Shown: positions 8,741 to 17,917, counted from the stretch's first letter. The stretch is 64,000 nt of DNA from Mycobacterium sp. 852013-50091_SCH5140682 (GCF_001665685.1 NZ_LZTB01000117.1:25409-89408); one strand, 5' to 3'. The notes: generated by a model from the sequence alone, not told the origin. A program made the numbers and translations.

Positions 8741-10198
8741 GTGGAGGACAACGCGGTGCTGTCGGCCGCCGAGTTACTCGAACTCAACCGTGAAGTTCAG
8801 GGCTCGCGCGCAGTCCGGCTGTTGGCCACTCTGAACCTCGGCGTGTACGCAACGCTGATGGAACGCCACCTGTCGGGTGGCACCGTGGCCGAGACCGATC
8901 TGGTGGTACGGCTCGAGCGTGACCTCGCCGAGCTCGGCGACTCCGAGCAGTCCGGGCTGGCCCTCATCAAGAGCTGGGCCAGCCAGGGCTGGCTGCACCG
9001 GGTGGCCGACACGCGTACCGGTCACGAGCGCAACGTCTGCTACCTGACCCAGGACGCGCGCCGGGCGCTGGATTTCGTGCGGGGAGTACGCCGTAACGAC
9101 ACCATCGCGACCGGTGGGTCCATCAACGGCATCGCGTCGCGGCTCAAGCAGGTGGCGGTGCGGGTCGGCAACGACCCCGACCGGATCCGGGCCGGCATCG
9201 AGGCCGAGATCGCGGCGCTGCACGCCGAGCTCGATGAGCTCGACGCCGGTTTACGGCCGGACCCCGATGTCACCGCGATGTACGACGAGGCGCGCGCCAT
9301 CGCGATGCAGATGGAACGGCTGATCACCGACATCGGTCTCTACGGCAGCATGATCGAGCAGGCCACCGCCGCGCTCGACGATCCGATCGACAGCAACGCC
9401 GATTACCGCGACCGCCAGCGCCAGATGTACGCCGACTACCAGGAGGCCTGGGATTCGGCAGGCCGGGACTCGCATCGCGCGTTCCTGCGGATGATCAACG
9501 ATCCGCAGCAGCGCGCCGAGTTCGAGGCCGACATCGCCACCGTCGCGGCCACGCTGCCCGAGCTCGACCCGGCGCTGCGCAAGGTGATGGCGAGCTTCTT
9601 CGAGCTGGTCGGGCATCAAATCGACGAGGTGGAACGCATCCAGCAGCGCTGCGCCCAGCGGGTCAAGCGGTTCACCGCATTCGGCACGCTCGAGCAGAGC
9701 CGCGGTGTGGCGCGTCAGCTCAACGACGCCATCGGCGCCGCCCGCGCGCTGCTGAAGGTGTCGCTGACCGATTCACGCCTCGACCTCGATGTGCCGCTGG
9801 CCCGGCACACCATCAGCTCGATCGGCGCACTGAGCTTCCGGATCAACGACCTGTCCGCGCCGAAGCCCGCGCAGATCGCCGACGGCGAGGTGGACCTGTC
9901 CACGTTCGCGGCTCTGACCACGCAGGTGGACGCACCCGCCATGTCGGAGATGATCAACACCGCGCTGCGGCAGGCCCCGGTGTCGCTGCCGGAAGCGGTG
10001 GGAATGCTCGACTCGGCGTACCTCGGCCACGTCATCGTGTTGTGGTCGTGGGCGCTCAAGCAGCCTCGAACGGCCGGCGACGCGGCGACCGCCCCGGCAT
10101 CCACCACGGTCAGATTCCAATCCCTGGACGGCAGGGATCGCGAGATGGAGGTACCGCACCTCGTGTTCACCGAACCGATTATGGGGTCAGCATCGTGA
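8741..10198 (+). CDS. MukF/kleisin-like condensin subunit MksF (JetA, DUF3375)
   Basis: This 485-residue protein of the DUF3375 family is the kleisin-like subunit of MksBEF/Wadjet complexes, bridging the SMC heads and the KITE subunit. An N-terminal winged-helix-like domain (about 1-110) is followed by a long helical region rich in Glu/Arg/Gln and a C-terminal domain. GTG 8741 is chosen because GGGGGA lies about 6 nt upstream; GTG 8696 would add 15 residues without a ribosome site. It begins a three-gene operon with MksE and MksB. No JetD follows, which matters for whether this is a defence or a chromosome-organising complex. Confidence 0.87.
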   Translation: MEDNAVLSAAELLELNREVQGSRAVRLLATLNLGVYATLMERHLSGGTVAETDLVVRLERDLAELGDSEQSGLALIKSWASQGWLHRVADTRTGHERNVCYLTQDARRALDFVRGVRRNDTIATGGSINGIASRLKQVAVRVGNDPDRIRAGIEAEIAALHAELDELDAGLRPDPDVTAMYDEARAIAMQMERLITDIGLYGSMIEQATAALDDPIDSNADYRDRQRQMYADYQEAWDSAGRDSHRAFLRMINDPQQRAEFEADIATVAATLPELDPALRKVMASFFELVGHQIDEVERIQQRCAQRVKRFTAFGTLEQSRGVARQLNDAIGAARALLKVSLTDSRLDLDVPLARHTISSIGALSFRINDLSAPKPAQIADGEVDLSTFAALTTQVDAPAMSEMINTALRQAPVSLPEAVGMLDSAYLGHVIVLWSWALKQPRTAGDAATAPASTTVRFQSLDGRDREMEVPHLVFTEPIMGSAS

Positions 10199-10256
10199 CC
10201 GACGGGGAGCCGAAATGACCGACGAGCGCCTGCGCGAGGAGCCGAAATGACCGACG
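10196..10256 (+). repeat. Imperfect tandem repeat spanning the mksF/mksE junction
   Basis: TGACCGACG...GGAGCCGAAA occurs at 10196-10215 and again, with about 12 extra bases, at 10216-10247. TGACCGACG recurs at 10248-10256. Each unit carries a ribosome site and ends at an ATG, so the translation-initiation region of mksE has effectively been duplicated. Confidence 0.7.
10215..10250 (+). CDS. 11-codon leader ORF coupled to mksE
   Basis: ATG 10215 opens an 11-residue frame (MTDERLREEPK) with its own GGGGAG ribosome site. It ends in a TGA that overlaps the mksE ATG as ATGA. It probably arose from the tandem duplication of the initiation region. It may couple mksE translation to termination of the leader. 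The peptide itself has no recognisable function and may have none. Confidence 0.3.
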   Translation: MTDERLREEPK

Positions 10257-10918
10257 CGCCCATCGATTTCGCGTCACTTCCGGAGGTCGACCGCAACGGT
10301 CGGGCCCCGCAACAGCGTCGGCCGCGCTTCGACGGTGACGTCAGCGCGATGCCCGACCGGGCCTGCTGGGCCCTGCAGCACCTGTTGACGCGGCGCTACA
10401 TCAGCAGCGAATCCGACACCGACGTCTACAGCTGGGTCAAGGAGTACCGCTCCGACCTCGCTGTGCGGTTGTCCGAACTCGACCTGCAGCTGCGCATCGT
10501 CGACGACATCGGCATCGCCTTCATCGAGCAGGCCCGCTACGAATCCGCCAAGGGCATCAAGCTGTTACGCCGCGAACCGCTCGGCACCTACGATTCGATC
10601 CTCGCCCTGCACCTCGCGCAGATGATGCGTGCCGGTGGCGACCAGAGCTTCCTGATCACCCGCGATGAGATCCACGGCCTGTTCTCCGGAGTGCTCAACG
10701 ACACCGACCGCGACACCGTCACGTTCACCGCGCGCATCGACGCGGCCATCGCCCGGCTCGCGGGCCTGGACATCCTGCGCAAGACCCGCGATGACGAGGA
10801 CAGCTACACCGTCAGCCCCGTCATCAGCGCGATCATGACGGCGTCGGTGATCACCGAACTGCAGCAGCAGTTCGAGGCTCTGCTGAATGGGGGTGGCGAC
10901 GATGCCGTCCGCGACTGA
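10247..10918 (+). CDS. KITE-like condensin subunit MksE (JetB, DUF4194)
   Basis: This 223-residue DUF4194 protein is the MukE/KITE-like subunit that binds the kleisin in MksBEF/Wadjet complexes. It has an N-terminal linker, then tandem winged-helix-type segments (WALQHLLTRRYISSE near residue 40 and RDEIHGLFSGVLND near residue 140). ATG 10247 follows GAGGAG, overlaps the leader ORF stop, and the gene's own end overlaps mksB. Tight stoichiometric co-expression with the two flanking subunits is expected. Confidence 0.85.
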   Translation: MTDAPIDFASLPEVDRNGRAPQQRRPRFDGDVSAMPDRACWALQHLLTRRYISSESDTDVYSWVKEYRSDLAVRLSELDLQLRIVDDIGIAFIEQARYESAKGIKLLRREPLGTYDSILALHLAQMMRAGGDQSFLITRDEIHGLFSGVLNDTDRDTVTFTARIDAAIARLAGLDILRKTRDDEDSYTVSPVISAIMTASVITELQQQFEALLNGGGDDAVRD

Positions 10919-13900
10919 ACAGTTCCACCTGTCCCGACTGCAGATCATCAACTGGGGCGTGTTCGACGGCTACCACTCGATCCCGTTCAGCGCAGGCGGC
11001 TCGCTGATCGCGGGTGCCTCCGGAAGCGGCAAATCCTCACTGCTGGACGCCATTTCGCTGGGCTTCCTGCCGTTCAACCGACGCAATTTCAACGCCTCGG
11101 GTGACAACACCGCGGCCGGGTCCAGCGCAGGCAGGCGCACCGTCGACAAATATGTCCGCGGCGCGTGGGGACAGCGCAGCGACGGCGGAGCCAGTCAGGT
11201 GATGTACCTGCGGGGTGAGGGGACCACCTGGTCTGCAGTCGGCGTGACATACCGCAGCAACACCGGGCGCACCATCACCGGCCTCGTGCTCAAGTGGCTC
11301 ACCGGGGAATCCCGCTCTGACTCGTCGAGCCGATATGTCCTGGGCGACGGTGACCTCGACATCGAAGAAGTCTGCAACCGTTGGGCTGCGGGGCGTTTCG
11401 ATACGGGCGTGTTCAAAGGTGACCGGGGCGAGCGAAGCGACGGGATAAATAGCGGCTGGAAGTTCACCACCAAGGTGGAATCGCAGTACCTGGCCCAGCT
11501 CTACGCGGCTATCGGCATCCGCGCGTCCGAAGCCGCGCAGCAGCTGCTGGGCAAGGCCAAGTCGCTGAAAAGCGTTGGCGGGCTTGAACAGTTCGTGCGC
11601 GAGTTCATGCTCGACGAGCCCGACAGCCTGGCCCGGCTGCCGGAGGCGCTCAAACAGATCGACCCGCTGGTGGAGGCCCGCGAGCTGCTGGCCGTCGCGC
11701 AGCGCAAGCGCAAGATCCTCGGCGACATCGAAGCCATCCAGATCCGCTACACCTCGGAATCCTCCGACCTGGGCATCATCGATCTGGTGGACCAGCCGTT
11801 GGTGCGGGCCTACACCGACCATGTGCGGCTCAAGCAGTGCCCGGCCCAGATCGAAACCCTGGACGCCGAGGTAACCCAGCTCGACAACGAGCACGCCGAT
11901 CTGACCAGGCAGCTCAATCTGGCCAAGGCTGAAGGGGATTCGCTCAACGCGCAGATCAACGGCGCCAGCACCAACGTCGGCCCGCTGCAGGCGCAGGTGG
12001 CCGCGGCCGAAGCGCAGGCCGAAGAGGTCTCGCGCCGGCGCGCGGCCTACGAGGATCTGGTGGGCGCGCAGGGCATCGAGCCGCCCGAGTCCGCCGACGA
12101 GTTCTGGAATCTGCGTGAGGAACTCACCCGGCAGGCCACCGAGATGCTCGGCAAGCTGGAATGGGGCCGCGACGCGTCGACCGATGCCGAGTACGCCCAG
12201 AAGTCGGCCCGCATCGTCCGCGACAACGCCGCCAAGGAGCTCAAGCGCGTCGAGCACGTGGGTTCGGCCCTGCCCGAGTCGGCGGTCGCCATGCGCGAAA
12301 ACATCTGCAGTGCAGTCGGTATCGACCCCGCGGAGCTGCCGTACGTCGCCGAGCTGCTCGACCTGCGCCCCGAGGAGGCCCGCTGGCGGCTGGCCGTGGA
12401 GAAAGTGCTGCGGCCTGTCGGCCTGCGGCTGCTGGTGCCCGATCAGCACTACGCCAAGGTGCTGCGCTTCGTCAACGAGACCAACATGCGCGGCCGCCTG
12501 GCGCTGCATCACGTCCGAGTGACCTCCACCGGTCGCGTGGCAGAACCGAACACGTTGGCGGGCAAGCTGTTTGTCGTCGACCCGGCGCATCCGTGTGCGG
12601 CCGAGGCAGCCGACGTGATCGCCGCCGCCGGTGACCACATCTGCGTCGACACCCCCGATGTGTTCTCCCGGTTCCGCCGCGCAGTCACCGATTCCGGGCT
12701 GTACAAGGATTCCGATCGGTTGGCCATCAAGGACGACCGTCGGCCGATCAAACCGTCGGAATACATCTACCAGGGCGATATCGCGGCCAAGTTGGACGCG
12801 TTGACGGCCGAGCTGACCGAAGCAGAGGACGCCTTCCAGCAGGCGCGGCACGCAGCGGATGAGATTGCCCGCCAACGGCAGCAGTGGCGTGATCAGGCCG
12901 CGGCCTGCAAGGCGATCTACGAGCAGTATCCGCAGTGGAGCCAGATCGACACCGAGACCGCCGACGGGCATGCCGACCGCCTCCGTGAGCAGTACGAGCT
13001 GTTGCTGGCCGACAATCCCGACATCGAGGCCCTCAGCGCACGGGCCGAGGAGATCTGGAGCAACATCCAGACCCTGATGACCCGACGCGGCGTGATCCAG
13101 ACACGTCGCGATGAACTGGACAGGCGTCGCACCCGGCTGCTGGAACTGCAGGAGCGGCTCGCGCCCGCCGCGGTGTCCGAACCCATCAGTGAACTGCTGC
13201 ACCGCTACGCCGCGGAGATCCCCGTGGAGCTGGAGCTGCTCAATCCCGAGCCGCACCGCGACGCGTTGTTCACCGCGATCCGGCGCGAACGCGACCAGCT
13301 GACCGAAAGCCGCAGGCGTTCATACGACGAACTGGCCCGCATCATCGCCACGTTCGACACCTCGTTCCCCGACGCGATTCCGAACGACTCGGATGACTTC
13401 GACGAACGGGTGCACGATTACGTCGCGGTGTGCCGCCACATCGATGAACGCGAGCTGCCCGACGCCTACGAGCGGATGATGCGGCTCATCACCGAGCAGG
13501 CCCCCGACGCGATCCTGACCCTGCACCGGGTGGCCGAACAGGAGACCCGCCGGATCAGCGACCAGATAGCCAGGGTGAACACCGGGCTGGGTGCCGTCGA
13601 ATTCAACCGCGGCACAAGGCTGACGCTGCGGGCCACCCCGCGCAGCCTGGCCGCGGTCTCGGAGCTGACCGACATCGTCAAGGCCATTTCGCGGCGCATC
13701 GCAGAGGTGGGCCTCGGCGACAAGAAGGCCATCCTCGATCAGTACGCGGACATCCTGCGGCTGCGAAACCGCTTGGCCAGCAACACACCTGAGGACCGCG
13801 CCTGGACGCGCGACGCGCTCGACGTGCGCAACCGGTTCGCGTTCGACTGCGCGGAGTGGGATGTGCGCAGTGACGAGTTGATCCGCACGCACAGCAACGC

Positions 13901-14282
13901 GGGCGACAACTCCGGCGGCGAGCAGGAGAAGCTGATGGCGTTCTGCCTGGCAGGCGCGCTGAGCTTCAACCTGGCCAGCCCCGAAAGCGGGGACAACACC
14001 CCGGTTTTCGCGCAGTTGATGCTGGACGAGGCGTTTTCGAAGTCTGATCCGCAGTTCGCCTCTCAGGCGCTGGAAGCGTTCCGCAAGTTCGGTTTCCAGC
14101 TGGTGATCGTGGCGACCGTGCAGAACGCCACCACCATCCAGCCCTACATCGACGGCGTGGTGATGGTGTCCAAGACCGAGGCGACCGGTCGCAACGCCCG
14201 CCCCGTCGCGACCGTCGTCACCAAGACCATCAGCGATTTCAGCGCCCTGCGGCGGGATCTGAAGGTGCCCGAGCCGGTCTGA
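10902..14282 (+). CDS. SMC/MukB-like ATPase MksB (JetC)
   Basis: This 1126-residue SMC-type ATPase has Walker A G38-ASGSGK44-SS, long Glu/Arg/Gln-rich coiled-coil arms (about 290-430 and 620-800) around a hinge-like globular region (about 460-600), the ABC signature S1004-GGEQ and Walker B LMLDEA (D1042-E1043). It would entrap and extrude DNA with MksE and MksF. ATG 10902, preceded by GGGGG, overlaps mksE by 17 bp; ATG 10887 is an alternative. In Wadjet systems a JetD topoisomerase-VI-like nuclease gene follows; here the next gene is an HNH protein. An in-frame GERSDG segment near residue 178 resembles a small mycobacterial repeat. Confidence 0.88.
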   Translation: MPSATEQFHLSRLQIINWGVFDGYHSIPFSAGGSLIAGASGSGKSSLLDAISLGFLPFNRRNFNASGDNTAAGSSAGRRTVDKYVRGAWGQRSDGGASQVMYLRGEGTTWSAVGVTYRSNTGRTITGLVLKWLTGESRSDSSSRYVLGDGDLDIEEVCNRWAAGRFDTGVFKGDRGERSDGINSGWKFTTKVESQYLAQLYAAIGIRASEAAQQLLGKAKSLKSVGGLEQFVREFMLDEPDSLARLPEALKQIDPLVEARELLAVAQRKRKILGDIEAIQIRYTSESSDLGIIDLVDQPLVRAYTDHVRLKQCPAQIETLDAEVTQLDNEHADLTRQLNLAKAEGDSLNAQINGASTNVGPLQAQVAAAEAQAEEVSRRRAAYEDLVGAQGIEPPESADEFWNLREELTRQATEMLGKLEWGRDASTDAEYAQKSARIVRDNAAKELKRVEHVGSALPESAVAMRENICSAVGIDPAELPYVAELLDLRPEEARWRLAVEKVLRPVGLRLLVPDQHYAKVLRFVNETNMRGRLALHHVRVTSTGRVAEPNTLAGKLFVVDPAHPCAAEAADVIAAAGDHICVDTPDVFSRFRRAVTDSGLYKDSDRLAIKDDRRPIKPSEYIYQGDIAAKLDALTAELTEAEDAFQQARHAADEIARQRQQWRDQAAACKAIYEQYPQWSQIDTETADGHADRLREQYELLLADNPDIEALSARAEEIWSNIQTLMTRRGVIQTRRDELDRRRTRLLELQERLAPAAVSEPISELLHRYAAEIPVELELLNPEPHRDALFTAIRRERDQLTESRRRSYDELARIIATFDTSFPDAIPNDSDDFDERVHDYVAVCRHIDERELPDAYERMMRLITEQAPDAILTLHRVAEQETRRISDQIARVNTGLGAVEFNRGTRLTLRATPRSLAAVSELTDIVKAISRRIAEVGLGDKKAILDQYADILRLRNRLASNTPEDRAWTRDALDVRNRFAFDCAEWDVRSDELIRTHSNAGDNSGGEQEKLMAFCLAGALSFNLASPESGDNTPVFAQLMLDEAFSKSDPQFASQALEAFRKFGFQLVIVATVQNATTIQPYIDGVVMVSKTEATGRNARPVATVVTKTISDFSALRRDLKVPEPV

Positions 14283-14405
14283 TATTTGCGCTGCGGTCGT
14301 CGAGTTGCGGCGTCAGTTTCTGTGGTGCTCGGCGAAGCTGTCGTCGCGGTGTAGTCGGCGTTCGATAGTGTGCGGTGAGCCCCGAAACTTGTCGGTGGTC
14401 TCCGC

Positions 14406-14411
14406 CATAAT
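14406..14411 (+). promoter_or_regulatory. -10 element of the 13E12/HNH gene, leaderless start
   Basis: CATAAT lies 6 nt before the ATG at 14418 and no Shine-Dalgarno sequence is present. Transcription should therefore begin at or next to the start codon, giving a leaderless message. Confidence 0.5.
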
Positions 14412-14417
14412 GGTGGT

Positions 14418-15716
14418 ATGTCCTCGCAGCCAACATCTTTCGCTGATGATGGGGTCAGCCCTGCGCAGCGGGTGGAGGTGTTGTTCGAAGAGTTGTCGGA
14501 GTTGGCCGGGCAGCGCAATGCGATCGACGGGCGCATGGTCGACATCGTCGCCGAACTGGAGCGCGACGGGTTGTGGGGCGCCACCGGGGCCCGGTCGATC
14601 ACCTCGTTGGTGGCCTGGAAGACTGGGATCACCCCCAACAATGCCGAGACGGTGGTGGCGGTGGCGCGGCGAGCCGAGGACTTCCCGCTCTGCGTGGAGG
14701 GCCTGCGGGAGGGCCGGTTGTCGCTCGATCAGGTGGGGGTGATCGCTGAGCGCGCCGCCGACGGTTCCGATGCGCACTACGCGGAGTTGGCCGCGGTGGC
14801 GACCGTGGCCCAGCTGCGCACCGCGGTGAAACTGGAACCCAAACCCGAACCGCCGGCCGACCCCGACCCGGAAGCGGAAGCCGAGCCGGTGGTGCCGGAG
14901 CCCAAACGCTCGTTCACCAAAGTCGAGCATGACGATTGCACGACGTATCAGATCACCCTGCCGCGGTTGGAGGCGGCGAAACTCGATGCCGGGATGCGCT
15001 CGCATCAGGAGGCGCTGATCGCGGCATGGAAACGTGACCACGAGAATGCCGACCACGTCTCGGAGCAGGCACCACCCTTCCCGACCACCGTGGATGCCTT
15101 CATGAGTCTGGTCGAGGCGGGGTGGGATGCTGATGTGGCGGCCCGCCCGCACGGGCAACACACCACCGTCGTGGTGCATGTTGATCTCGACCGCGATGGC
15201 GAGAAACCCGTTGCTGCCCTGCATCTGGGCCCGGTGCTGTCTGAGGATGAGCGGCGTTACCTGACATGTGATGCGACGTGTGAGGTGTGGTTCGAACGCC
15301 ACGGACAACCGATCGGGGCGGGGCGTCGCGCCCGCACCGTCAACCGCCGGCTGCGCCGCGCCTTGGAGTATCGCGATCGGTGCTGCGCGGTGCCCGGCTG
15401 CGGAGCCACCCGCGGATTGCACGCTCACCACATCGCCCACTGGGAGGATGGCGGACCCACCGAACTGTGCAACCTCGTGCTGCTCTGCGCTTTTCATCAT
15501 CGGTTGCATCACCGTGGGGGCATCACCATCACCGGTCCCGCCGAACGGCTCAGGGTCACCGACGCCACCGGCCGAGAATTACATGGCGGTTCGTTGGCGC
15601 GGCCACCGACCACACCGCCACCGAATGTCCCGCCCTATCGCGGACCGACCGGCGAACGCGCCGACTGGTGGTGGTACACCCCCTTCCAACCCGAGCCACC
15701 ACCATCGCCCAACTAG
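14418..15716 (+). CDS. REP13E12-family DUF222/HNH endonuclease-like protein
   Basis: This 432-residue member of the mycobacterial 13E12 family has an N-terminal helical DUF222 region (about 1-250), split by a Pro/Glu-rich spacer near residues 135-160, and a C-terminal HNH domain. The HNH domain shows C323...C328, H335-A-H-H338, an Asn in ELCNLVLLCAFHH and C357...H360-H361, fitting a zinc-stabilised beta-beta-alpha metal nuclease fold. The family is multicopy in mycobacteria and serves as a phage attachment target in some. It occupies the position where jetD would be, but its own promoter suggests separate expression. Nuclease activity is not established for the family. Confidence 0.88.
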   Translation: MSSQPTSFADDGVSPAQRVEVLFEELSELAGQRNAIDGRMVDIVAELERDGLWGATGARSITSLVAWKTGITPNNAETVVAVARRAEDFPLCVEGLREGRLSLDQVGVIAERAADGSDAHYAELAAVATVAQLRTAVKLEPKPEPPADPDPEAEAEPVVPEPKRSFTKVEHDDCTTYQITLPRLEAAKLDAGMRSHQEALIAAWKRDHENADHVSEQAPPFPTTVDAFMSLVEAGWDADVAARPHGQHTTVVVHVDLDRDGEKPVAALHLGPVLSEDERRYLTCDATCEVWFERHGQPIGAGRRARTVNRRLRRALEYRDRCCAVPGCGATRGLHAHHIAHWEDGGPTELCNLVLLCAFHHRLHHRGGITITGPAERLRVTDATGRELHGGSLARPPTTPPPNVPPYRGPTGERADWWWYTPFQPEPPPSPN

Positions 15717-16023
15717 GCGCAAGCCCGGCAGCGTGCCGGGCCGGATAACGCTGGCCACCAGGCGAATTCGCTTATGGGCGGGCCGGGCGATCTAGGATTT
15801 TCGAACCAAAGACGGATCCCGGTGCACGCCAATAGCACGTGATGACGATCGTGCACGCCCATAACGCGAGCGCGTGGCGCTCCGCCGTCGCAGCTGAACC
15901 ATCTCCGGTGCGCGAACGCCAGCGTTCGATTCCGCGTTGTGCGTGCAACCAGCCTCAGCGGAATTCGCCTGCCTGTACCGAAACCCACTCTTGCCCAGGC
16001 ACTCCGAAATTGGGCGCCAGGCA
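15717..16023. other. 307-bp gene-free region
   Basis: Apart from the hairpin at its left end I see nothing convincing here. Open frames on both strands lack coding character. Two short direct repeats, CAGGCACT-C/A-CG near 15998 and 16018, lie just downstream of the methyltransferase stop. Confidence 0.6.
15723..15741 (+). terminator. Hairpin terminator after the 13E12/HNH gene
   Basis: GCCCGGCA (15723-15730) and TGCCGGGC (15734-15741) form a perfect 8-bp stem with a 3-nt loop, 6 bp after the stop codon. No T-tract follows. Confidence 0.7.
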
Positions 16024-16665
16024 CTACGCCGGTTTGACCCCGACGGTGATCAGATCGGAGATCGGCGTCCAGAACGGCCGGCGGACCCGGTGCTGGTTGG
16101 CAACGGTGAACCCGGCGCCGGCGAACAGCGCCAGCAATTCCGACTCGGACGGGTTGTGCGCTGGGCTCCACACCGCCGCGGACAGCGCCTGCAGCACCGG
16201 AATCGGTTGGCGTGGACTGATGGTCGTGACCGCGACGATGCCTCCCGGGGCGAGGACGCGGTGGAACTCGGCCAGCGCGGCGGGCTGGTCGAAGAAGTGG
16301 AACGCCGACGTGGTCACCACGGCATCGAGGAAACCGTCCTCAAACGGCAACTCCTCGGCGGGAGCCGACATCCACCGCACCCGGTCGGACCGCTTGCGGG
16401 CCTGGGCCAGCATGCCCTCGGACATGTCGATGCCGTACACCTCGTCGGGCCGCAACTCACGCTGGATGCGGTCAGCCAGGATGCCGGTGCCGCACGCGAT
16501 ATCGGCGATCTGGGTCGAACCATGCTGCCGCAGCTGGGCGATGACCTCGTCCTGAGCGGGCCGGTAGACCCAACGCTGCACGCACCGCTGGTCGTAGGCC
16601 GGAGCGGCGAAGCTCCAGAACCGGGTGACGGTGTCGTTGAATCCGCGGCGTTGCGTGGTTGTCAC
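16024..16665 (-). CDS. Class I SAM-dependent methyltransferase
   Basis: This 213-residue protein has a Rossmann-type SAM fold: motif I IADIACGTGILADRI near residue 53, motif II YGIDMSEGMLAQA, an acidic DAVVTTSAFHFF and post-motif LAPGGIVAVTTIS. This is the Methyltransf_11 type found in small-molecule methyltransferases, and the substrate is unknown. The start is GTG at 16665. A TACACT -10-like sequence (minus strand, 16678-16673) lies 7 nt upstream with no ribosome site, so a leaderless transcript is likely. It is last in a leftward trio with the EVE and LigB-type genes. Confidence 0.85.
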   Translation of the reverse strand: MTTTQRRGFNDTVTRFWSFAAPAYDQRCVQRWVYRPAQDEVIAQLRQHGSTQIADIACGTGILADRIQRELRPDEVYGIDMSEGMLAQARKRSDRVRWMSAPAEELPFEDGFLDAVVTTSAFHFFDQPAALAEFHRVLAPGGIVAVTTISPRQPIPVLQALSAAVWSPAHNPSESELLALFAGAGFTVANQHRVRRPFWTPISDLITVGVKPA

Positions 16666-16687
16666 CGGTCCGAGTGTAGGCGCGCGG

Positions 16688-17104
16688 TCAGGGTGGGCTC
16701 ATGGCCGAACGAATGACCTCGAAATCATGCTCATCGATCTCGAAAACGCCGAACCGGAACCGGTACCCCCAGCGTTTCTTGTCTTCCACGAAGTCGAGAT
16801 CGTCGATCAGCGGCCGGATCGGGGCTTCCTCGCAGGCCAGGAAATCCATCGCCCGGCGCCACGGCCGCAAGTCCGGGGCCACCTCGGCTTGATACGGCTC
16901 GTCGTCGCTGACCTGGCCGATCGCGGTGAACGCCTGCAGCGGTGGCCCGTCGGGGAAGGTGGTCCTCGGTGAGTAGAAGACGATCCAGTCGCCGCGCGCC
17001 ATCTTGCGCAGCATGTGCGGCTTGCCGTGGTTGGCCTGGGTGAAGCCGCCGGCCACCCCGCGCGCGACGTGGTCCCGGCTGACCGTGTTGATCCAGTAGG
17101 TCAT
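16688..17104 (-). CDS. EVE-domain protein (UPF0310)
   Basis: At 138 residues this protein consists of a single EVE (PUA-like) domain. It opens YWINTVSRDHVARGVAGGF and has the conserved RKMARGDWIVFYSPR strand pair and the FLACEEAPIRPLIDDLDF segment. EVE domains are related to YTH and PUA folds and bind modified bases in nucleic acids. They appear as stand-alone proteins or as modified-DNA sensors in restriction systems. No nuclease partner is fused or adjacent here. The methyltransferase 22 bp downstream is of the small-molecule type, so a modification-sensing pair is possible but unsupported. Confidence 0.85.
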   Translation of the reverse strand: MTYWINTVSRDHVARGVAGGFTQANHGKPHMLRKMARGDWIVFYSPRTTFPDGPPLQAFTAIGQVSDDEPYQAEVAPDLRPWRRAMDFLACEEAPIRPLIDDLDFVEDKKRWGYRFRFGVFEIDEHDFEVIRSAMSPP

Positions 17105-17140
17105 GACGGCACGCTACGGCGGGCCACCGACAGTTCGGCC

Positions 17141-17917
17141 TCAGCGCAGTGTGTATGCCGTCATCGACAGCGACCCGAAGGTGTAGCCGCTGATCAGCAC
17201 CTCCGCGGAAGTGGTTGCCGCGGAAGCAAGTCCGGCGAAGTACAGGAACGGGATGAAGTGGTCCGGGGTGGGTACGGCCAGCGGATAGTCGCGGTGGGCG
17301 TCGAGGGTGAGGATGTCGGCGGGGGAGTCGAGCACCTGCTCGCGCGCGGCGTCGTCGAATCGCTGCGCCCAGTCGTATCCGTCGTCGGGACGCGCAGCGT
17401 CCATCCCGGCCAGGTTGTGCACGATGTTGCCGCTGGCCAGCACCAGCACGCCGCGGTCACGCAGCGCGGCGAGCTTGGCCCCGAGTTGCAGGTGGTAGTC
17501 GGCGGGTTCGTTGGCGTTGATGGCCAACTGCACCACCGGGATCGAGGCGTCGGGGAAGGCGTGCACCAGCACCGACCAGGTCCCGTGGTCGATACCCCAG
17601 CTGTCGACGTCGGCGCCCACCCAGGTGGGATGAACGGTGTCGCTGATCTCCTCGGCCAGTTCCGGCAGGCCGGGCGCCGGGTACTGCACGTCGAACAGCT
17701 CACGCGGGAATCCGTAGAAGTCGTGGATGGTGCGTGGTCTCGGCATCGCAGTGACCGCCGTGGCATTGATGTACCAGTGCGCGCTGACCACCAGGATGGC
17801 CCGTGGCCGGGGCACCGAGCGGCCGAATTCCCGCCAGGCGGCGGTGTACCGGTTGGATTCGATGGCGTTCATCGGGCTGCCGTGCCCGATGAACGCTGCT
17901 GGCATCACAGGCCCCAT
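17141..17917 (-). CDS. LigB/YgiD-type class III extradiol dioxygenase
   Basis: This 258-residue protein resembles bacterial YgiD and plant 4,5-DOPA dioxygenase, metal-dependent enzymes that open catechol rings. Metal ligands expected in the family are visible: H12 in FIGHGSP, H47 in VVSAHWY, a His in GNIVHNLAG and a His in PTPDHFIPF. ATG 17917 begins the protein 4 residues before the conserved MPAAFIGHG. No pathway genes for catechol metabolism accompany it, so the substrate is unknown. Confidence 0.88.
   Translation of the reverse strand: MGPVMPAAFIGHGSPMNAIESNRYTAAWREFGRSVPRPRAILVVSAHWYINATAVTAMPRPRTIHDFYGFPRELFDVQYPAPGLPELAEEISDTVHPTWVGADVDSWGIDHGTWSVLVHAFPDASIPVVQLAINANEPADYHLQLGAKLAALRDRGVLVLASGNIVHNLAGMDAARPDDGYDWAQRFDDAAREQVLDSPADILTLDAHRDYPLAVPTPDHFIPFLYFAGLASAATTSAEVLISGYTFGSLSMTAYTLR

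Noticed and set aside
11037..13256. A 739-codon minus-strand frame opposite mksB
   Set aside because: It is a shadow of a real SMC gene. Its composition is atypical and no motif is present.
14418..15716. The 13E12/HNH gene as a JetD equivalent in a complete Wadjet system
   Set aside because: HNH and the JetD toprim-type nuclease are unrelated folds, and the gene has its own leaderless promoter. Only positional replacement can be raised as a question.
15713..16171. A 152-codon minus-strand frame in the gap after the 13E12 gene
   Set aside because: It overlaps the methyltransferase end, begins inside that gene and has an Arg/Pro/His-rich shadow composition with no ribosome site.
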